From Membranipora membranacea (taxonomy: Eukaryota; Bryozoa; Gymnolaemata; Cheilostomatida; Membraniporidae), in contig OU612071.1 of NCBI GenBank assembly GCA_914767715.1, positions 21,203,681-21,263,680 on the forward strand: a stretch of DNA of 60,000 bases, written 5' to 3'. Position 1 is the first letter of the stretch; every line of letters starts with the position of its first letter. Below are positions 54,987 to 60,000 of this stretch, piece by piece. Position numbers and translations under genes: made by a program. Under the pieces are notes generated by a model that saw only the letters and a program-made list of their open reading frames with translations, had not been told where the DNA came from and searched no databases.

Positions 54987-55307
54987 GCTGGCATAACAAG
55001 TTTAATCGCCAGGTGAGAGTTTGTTAAGCCCCCAACATTTATGTTGATTGAAGAGTTACGGAAGGAGTCATCTTCTGTAGAACTGGAGCTGAAAGAGATT
55101 TCAGCAGGCTTTAGCAGTCTAACTAAAAAATTAAAATGTGAAAGACTCAACAGGTTTTGGGTAAAAGCCTGGGATCGACTCGATGAAGACAATATTTATT
55201 ACAGGCAAATAATAAATATGGCATACCATATGCTGCCTGCCGTTGAGGACGACTCTCGCTCCGAAGATGTGAATGAACAATTCACAGCTTCTGAGCAGGA
55301 GCTGTAG
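54987..55307 (+). pseudogene. Mutator-like transposase, C-terminal exon
   Basis: After a TTTTCAG acceptor the exon reads WHNKFNRQVRVC. A one-base frame change near 55026-55028 follows (an extra T makes a TAA), then KPPTFMLIEELRKESSS, LELKEISAG and an acidic end to a TAG. The block (E)GWHN-x-FN, then P-x-x-x-x-LIEEL-x-KE, then L-x-x-x-x-AG is the C-terminus of animal MULE transposases of the FLYWCH-linked type. The catalytic domain and zinc finger should lie upstream, but I could not find them in the preceding kilobase. One frameshift makes this a likely pseudogene. Confidence 0.7.
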
Positions 55308-55339
55308 ATCAACCTATAATTATATCATACACACGCATT

Positions 55340-55930
55340 GTAAATAGTTCATGGCATTGATAGACTTAGAATCTTACTGCCAATTATGTTTCATTTAGTT
55401 TGCTGCATCATCATTATAAATTCTCTGATTTTCATCTCATTTCTTATCACAGAAATTTGTATTTTATCTCATATTTTTTTTCATCACTTTAGATGGTGGT
55501 GATGTATTAATTATCTCTTAGGAGACTGTGAAACTAAGTTTTGTAAATAGCTAACAATCTAACTGCCCATACTGTTTCATTTATATTTTTGCAACGACCA
55601 TTGTAAATTGGCTTATTGTTACCTCATTTCTAATCTCAGAAGAAATTCTATTTTGTCTCTCAATAGTTTTCATCTTAGTACATGGTAGTACTGAAGTATT
55701 ATCACTTGAAAACCAAATTTTCGGTTGCATAAAACTCAAAGAACTATTGGTTTTAGCGCAGGTTTAGATATTACATAAATACTCTAGCTGCTTACTCTAT
55801 TTAATATTTTCCATCAAACTTTATAAACATCTCATTTTTAATCACACATTCAATCTAAAAAAATTCATTATGTCTCTATAATGGAAACAATTTTTAATTT
55901 TGCAAGAACGGATTATCATTTTTGCCTGCA
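55340..55930 (+). repeat. Degenerate ~200-240-bp tandem units after the MULE exon
   Basis: Three units share, in order, GTAAATAG, a TACTG(T)TTCATTTA-like word, ATCATTATAAATT or ACCATTGTAAATT, CTCATTTCTTATCACAGAA or a variant, ATTTTGTCTCT or ATTTTATCTCA, and TTTTCATC. They begin near 55340, 55545 and 55780. They may be subterminal repeats of the Mutator-like element. Confidence 0.6.
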
Positions 55931-56172
55931 TACAGTGGCTTTTGTGTTCTTCTGTAGTTTTATATTCAATAATAAGGTAACTATTACTACACACGCATAA
56001 TTCTCTTTCATTTTTTTAAATCGATGCTTCTGATGATTAATTATATTAAATAAAAGTTTATTGCAGCTACACACACGTTTATTTCATAATCTAAACGCAT
56101 GACCAAAAAAAATAGCATATGTCGTAACGACCAGATAAGGTAATTGACTTTGGTATTTTACTAATTTTACTA

Positions 56173-56548
56173 TGTGGGGCCAAGTTTCAGTACTTGGGGC
56201 CAAGTTTTACTAATTGGGGCCAAGCTTTACTAATTTGGGCCAAGTTTCAGTACTTGGGGCCAAGTTTTACTAATTGGGGCCAAGTTCCATTGCATCGGGC
56301 CAAGTTTTATATTTGGGGCCAATATTCACTAATACTAATTGGGGCCAAGTTTCAGTACATGGGGCCAAGTTTTACTAATTGGGGCCAAGCATTACTAATT
56401 GGGGCCAAGTTCCATTGCATCGGGCCAAGTTTTATATTTGGGGCCAAGATTTACTGAATCCGCGACAACTTGGCCTGAGCCAAACTTGGCCCGAGCCAAA
56501 CTTGGCCCGAGCCAAACTTGGCCCGAGCCAAACTTGGCCCGAGCCAAC
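56173..56548. repeat. Satellite with orientation switch (GGGGCCAAG / CTTGGCCC)
   Basis: From 56173 to about 56455 the word GGGCCAA occurs 14 times on the plus strand, spaced about 16-22 bases apart, mostly as TTGGGGCCAAGTTTTACTAA or variants. From 56468 to 56548 the complementary word AACTTGGCC occurs five times in a regular 16-base unit (GCCAAACTTGGCCCGA). The array is therefore two blocks of opposite orientation meeting near 56460 and could fold into a large hairpin. Confidence 0.95.
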
Positions 56549-56559
56549 AGAATTTTTCA

Positions 56560-58300
56560 TTGCATCTTCAGTTTTCATGAATTTAACGCAAAAGAATGCC
56601 AAAAAGCACCTCAAAAGTCCCTAAAAAGACCTCAAAAGTCCCATTCTTTTTGGTAAAATTCAATAAAAATGGAAGATGCAATGAAAAATTATTTTGGAAT
56701 TTCCTGTGTGCACCATGGTTAATGAAAGCGGCTTCGTATGTGAGAACTTTCAAAAAAATTTCTTTGGCCACAATAATGGTTATTTGGACAGCATGTTTGG
56801 CGTTATGCAAAGGTGGCGAAAATATTAGCTGTATTCGAGAGTCTACTGTCATTGCAATATGCAAGCTAATTTTTTGAAAGTCTATGTGTATGACATTTGA
56901 AGAGTACTCTAAGAGAAAATCATAATTAATTTTGATTCGAGCCTCAGATCTGTTGTGAATTATTGATTGAAATTTCACATATTTTCACGGCTTCACCCAA
57001 AAAAATGCGTTGTATGGCGTGACGTAAAAAGTCATTTATACTTGTCATATATCAAAGAAAATTAAATTTTACGATAAACACAAACTCTAAGTATACCTTC
57101 AACCTGATTTGAAATTTCTTGCAATTAATTTGACTGCTCAATCTGCATTGACAAAAATAGTGTTTTCTGCCTCATTTCCTCCCTAAAATGACACAACGTC
57201 ATGGAATCAAGTTTTTGTTCAGCTATTCATTTTCAGAAGCCCGGCAGCTTTCCAACGGTATATGATATGTTGATATTCGGATCGTTCTTTGACATTACCT
57301 TAATAGGCATAGTTTTGTCATATATGAGGCTTTGACGCTAGCTGACATAATGGCCCAGTAACACAAAAAAACATGGTTAATCAGATATGTGACTCCATGA
57401 CAGCTACAACAACCACTATCATAACCAAAATGATGATGCAGTAAATATGTCATTAGATATGTTTTAAATTCAGCGGAGTCTACATTGTGTTGGTGGTTGA
57501 AGAGTGTGTTATTGAATCATTATTCAAACTTTTGATTCCCATTGGTTTGAGCAATAAAACTAGTAGATGTGAAACAAAAAGTTTGTGATCAGTATTCCTA
57601 TTCAGGGGTGCTAATAATTGGTCATCTTCATTGGTACAAGATGCATTGATCATTTAATCGACTTAGTACAATTGTGGAGTTGCATTTAACTACCGTCAAA
57701 AGACAAATTAAGATGTTCTTCCTGACACCACTGCACCAGAGAGAAATCAACATGGTACCTCTCAAATAAATCATGTTTTCAAAGAAAAGTCTTCCAAAAC
57801 TTGTTTTATTAATGTTAAATTACACAGATGGAATACTACAGTTATTGATGTCCACTACAGCAGTTTTTGCAAATACTCGCCCACAAGGTTGGGATTCTAG
57901 GCTTGAGCAAGAAAATCAATCCAATTGCTCATCACAATTCAGGCTCAATGTACTGCATTGTATTGTTTTGCTGCATGTTTGGTGTGCCAGCACGCAGCGG
58001 ACCTCTCCTATTTTCTGTCTTGTTCGACAGTGATGATTGGCTAACATTTTGATGAACTCTTAGTAGTACCCAGGAAATAAGTTCAGCACTCAATATACTC
58101 CGATAGCCTGAGAAGCATCTGGAAGCCGGTATACACTAGGTTGTACTCAGTAGTGCTCAAGATGTAATGTGTAATTAGCTAGTCAGACTACTCCACAGCT
58201 CAATGTGAATAGCAGAAAAGAAGCAAATGGGATCATTTATTGATATTTCTTTTATTTTAGAGTCGCCTTTGACCCTGCTGGTAGCATTACCAAAATATGT
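56560..58300. other. No gene recognised
   Basis: Short tandem words (AAAAAGCACCTCAAAAGTCC, 56598-56640) follow the satellite. The word GATGTTCTTCCTGAC with ACTGCACCAG near 57713 is repeated in related form near 58306. No gene is supported. Confidence 0.45.
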
Positions 58301-58303
58301 TAA

Positions 58304-58633
58304 ATGATGTCCTTCCTGATAAAACTGCACCAGTCAGGAATCAATCTTCTACTTGCTCAAATGGAAGACATGCGTCTACAAGCTATCGTAGCCAAAATTT
58401 TCATACAGCCAAACTATTCAATGGCTGAACCTTTAATCACAGGGGCTCCTGAGAAAGCTCCAGTTTCAATCAAAACCGCAAGTGGATTTACTAGCCATAG
58501 GAAGAAAGCAAAATTAGAGTTTCACGGAAAACCGCGGTATAGTGGCACACGTCACGTATATGGTTTAGAAAAATCAAGCAGTTATGATTCCATGAAAACG
58601 GTGCAGAAAAATCGGAAGAGCCAGCCTAATTAA
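58304..58633 (+). CDS. Unidentified open frame, basic C-terminus
   Basis: A 109-codon frame reads MEDMRLQAIVAKIF near residue 20 and ends in a Lys/Arg/Ser-rich tail (ASGFTSHRKKAKLEFHGKPR, then KTVQKNRKSQPN). I do not recognise it. It could be a terminal exon of an element protein or a chance frame. Its first bases are related to a segment at about 57713. No acceptor and upstream exon could be assigned with confidence. Confidence 0.25.
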   Translation: MMSFLIKLHQSGINLLLAQMEDMRLQAIVAKIFIQPNYSMAEPLITGAPEKAPVSIKTASGFTSHRKKAKLEFHGKPRYSGTRHVYGLEKSSSYDSMKTVQKNRKSQPN

Positions 58634-58639
58634 CTCGTT

Positions 58640-60000
58640 TGAAAATTTAATAACCTGATTTATTAACAATCATTAAATCCCAGATTAACTTCAACCCTTA
58701 CAGCAGCATCCATGATAACTGACTAGCACTTGTGTGTGAAAACCTGTCAGTTATTAATTTATATATTATGAATTAGATTCTTGTTATAGATGAAAGTCAC
58801 TGCTTAGGCTTTGTTCTAGCACAGACTGACGCTTGTTTGTATCACCAAAGAGTTAGTGATAATCAAACAGTGAAAACGACAATCACAGCGTAGTATCCAA
58901 ATTATTTTATGAATCATTTTATTAAGTTAGATACCAATTTTAGTTGATCTTAATCATCAGAGAGAATTATATGCAATGACTGATTTCAGATCAACTCAGT
59001 ATTTAGAGGATCATATTGCAGGCAAGGCCACTGTATCTCCAGAACAATGCAATTCCAACTACTCAAAATATCGAGTTCCAATTGTTGGTGGTAGATTCTC
59101 TTTTGGCAGTAAGGTAGTGACTGACAGCTTGACATAGCCATGTTTAATATAAAGGAGTAGGGATCTCGTCTGAATAAACATGAAATGAAAAATGGTTTTT
59201 AGCTGCCTTTGATAGTCCATGATACATAGATAGATCCCTTTCCTGATATGAAAATCATTTAACTGGAAATAGATTGTATGTGAAAATTCTCTTAAAGGCC
59301 TGCTCAGTAAAACGTTCGGCAGAATTCGTTTTTGTGACTAGCCTATCATGATCACCCAATGTTAAGCAAACAGAAGTTCTGTGGTTACTTTGAGAGTTGT
59401 GTTTGTGGTCTTCAGAGGAAAGCTTGTATTGCAATATTCATGGCTACGTGGTTTGTTTACACCAAGAAAAGATGAATTTTAGATCTGAATTACCTGCAAT
59501 TTCCAAAACAAATTGTTATCTCATTAACAGATAGATCAAACACCCATAACCCCCTCCCCCAATTGTATATTTAGAAATTTACTCATTAATTATTTATTTT
59601 TAGATACTTGCAATTCCCACAACAGAATGATCTCTTCTAAACAGATTGATCATACAATCAGATTTTTTACTTACATTAAACCTTAAAAAGGAGTAGTCAT
59701 ATTTTCGGAGATGAGGAGAAAACTCCAAATAACACAATCAAAGCATATAATCCTGTAAGAATAATTATAGTTTGTTTACTGAAATTGATGTTTCCCAAGT
59801 AATGAATAGAATCACAAGAAAAATGAAATCATCCTACTGGCTACATCAAGTAGTTGGGTGTTAACATTTGGTATCAGATGATCCTAGCAACACTTTGCGC
59901 GTATTAACTGTTTGATATTTTCCATTAATTTTCTGTACCAGATCGAAAGTGAGAACAAGATGGAGTGTGTTTTAACTTTATATAACTTTTTGACATAATA
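58640..60000. other. No gene recognised
   Basis: AT-rich end of the window with a C-run near 59550-59560. No supported feature. Confidence 0.45.

Overview
The window looks like AT-rich nuclear DNA of a non-vertebrate animal, probably a marine invertebrate; the phylum cannot be fixed from sequence alone. The evidence is spliced genes with short GT-AG exons, many kinds of transposable element (CR1/L2/Jockey-like LINEs, an RNase H-bearing LINE, tRNA-derived SINEs, hAT, Mutator-like, MITEs), and protein families that I know as expanded in cnidarians, sponges, molluscs and hemichordates: DUF6589, RecQ-like helicases, KDZ transposases and TSO1-like CXC proteins. I see no rRNA gene, canonical tRNA gene, CRISPR array or bacterial operon.

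Region 1 (1-7 kb): the C-terminal half of a DUF6589 protein gene (+) converges on a broken RecQ-like helicase gene (-) whose large intron holds two LINE fragments. Region 2 (8.8-13.5 kb): two ~1 kb direct repeats flank a tRNA-derived SINE and a decayed hAT transposase. Region 3 (13.9-29.7 kb) is the richest part. It has a Myb/SANT-like gene (+) with an 800-codon open LINE in one intron, then a KDZ transposase gene (+) that I could thread through 16 phase-compatible exons, then a compact CXC/TSO1-like cysteine gene (-) that is intact as far as visible. The KDZ gene has exactly three in-frame stops, all TGA, and no frameshift.

Region 4 (31.7-45.2 kb) is a nest of inverted repeats. From outside in: 175-bp arms, a 6.9-kb element with 12-bp CCCAGCAAACGG termini, and a 3.4-kb element with ~780-bp inverted repeats that carries a complete two-exon THAP-domain gene. 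A three-exon minus-strand transcription unit at 42.4-43.3 kb has an intronless relative 11 kb away that lacks both introns exactly, so it looks like a retrocopy. A 455-bp MITE with TTAA target duplications and a fold-back element with a tRNA-like loop lie just before the nest.

Region 5 (45-60 kb) is mostly gene-poor. It holds LINE tails, a terminal exon of unknown family, a second SINE copy, the terminal exon of a Mutator-like transposase, degenerate tandem repeats, and a satellite whose unit flips orientation halfway.

Most genes here belong to, or derive from, mobile elements. DUF6589, RecQ, Myb/SANT, KDZ and CXC modules within 30 kb suggest either a TE graveyard or the remains of one large multi-gene element. 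I cannot tell which without finding termini or a second copy.
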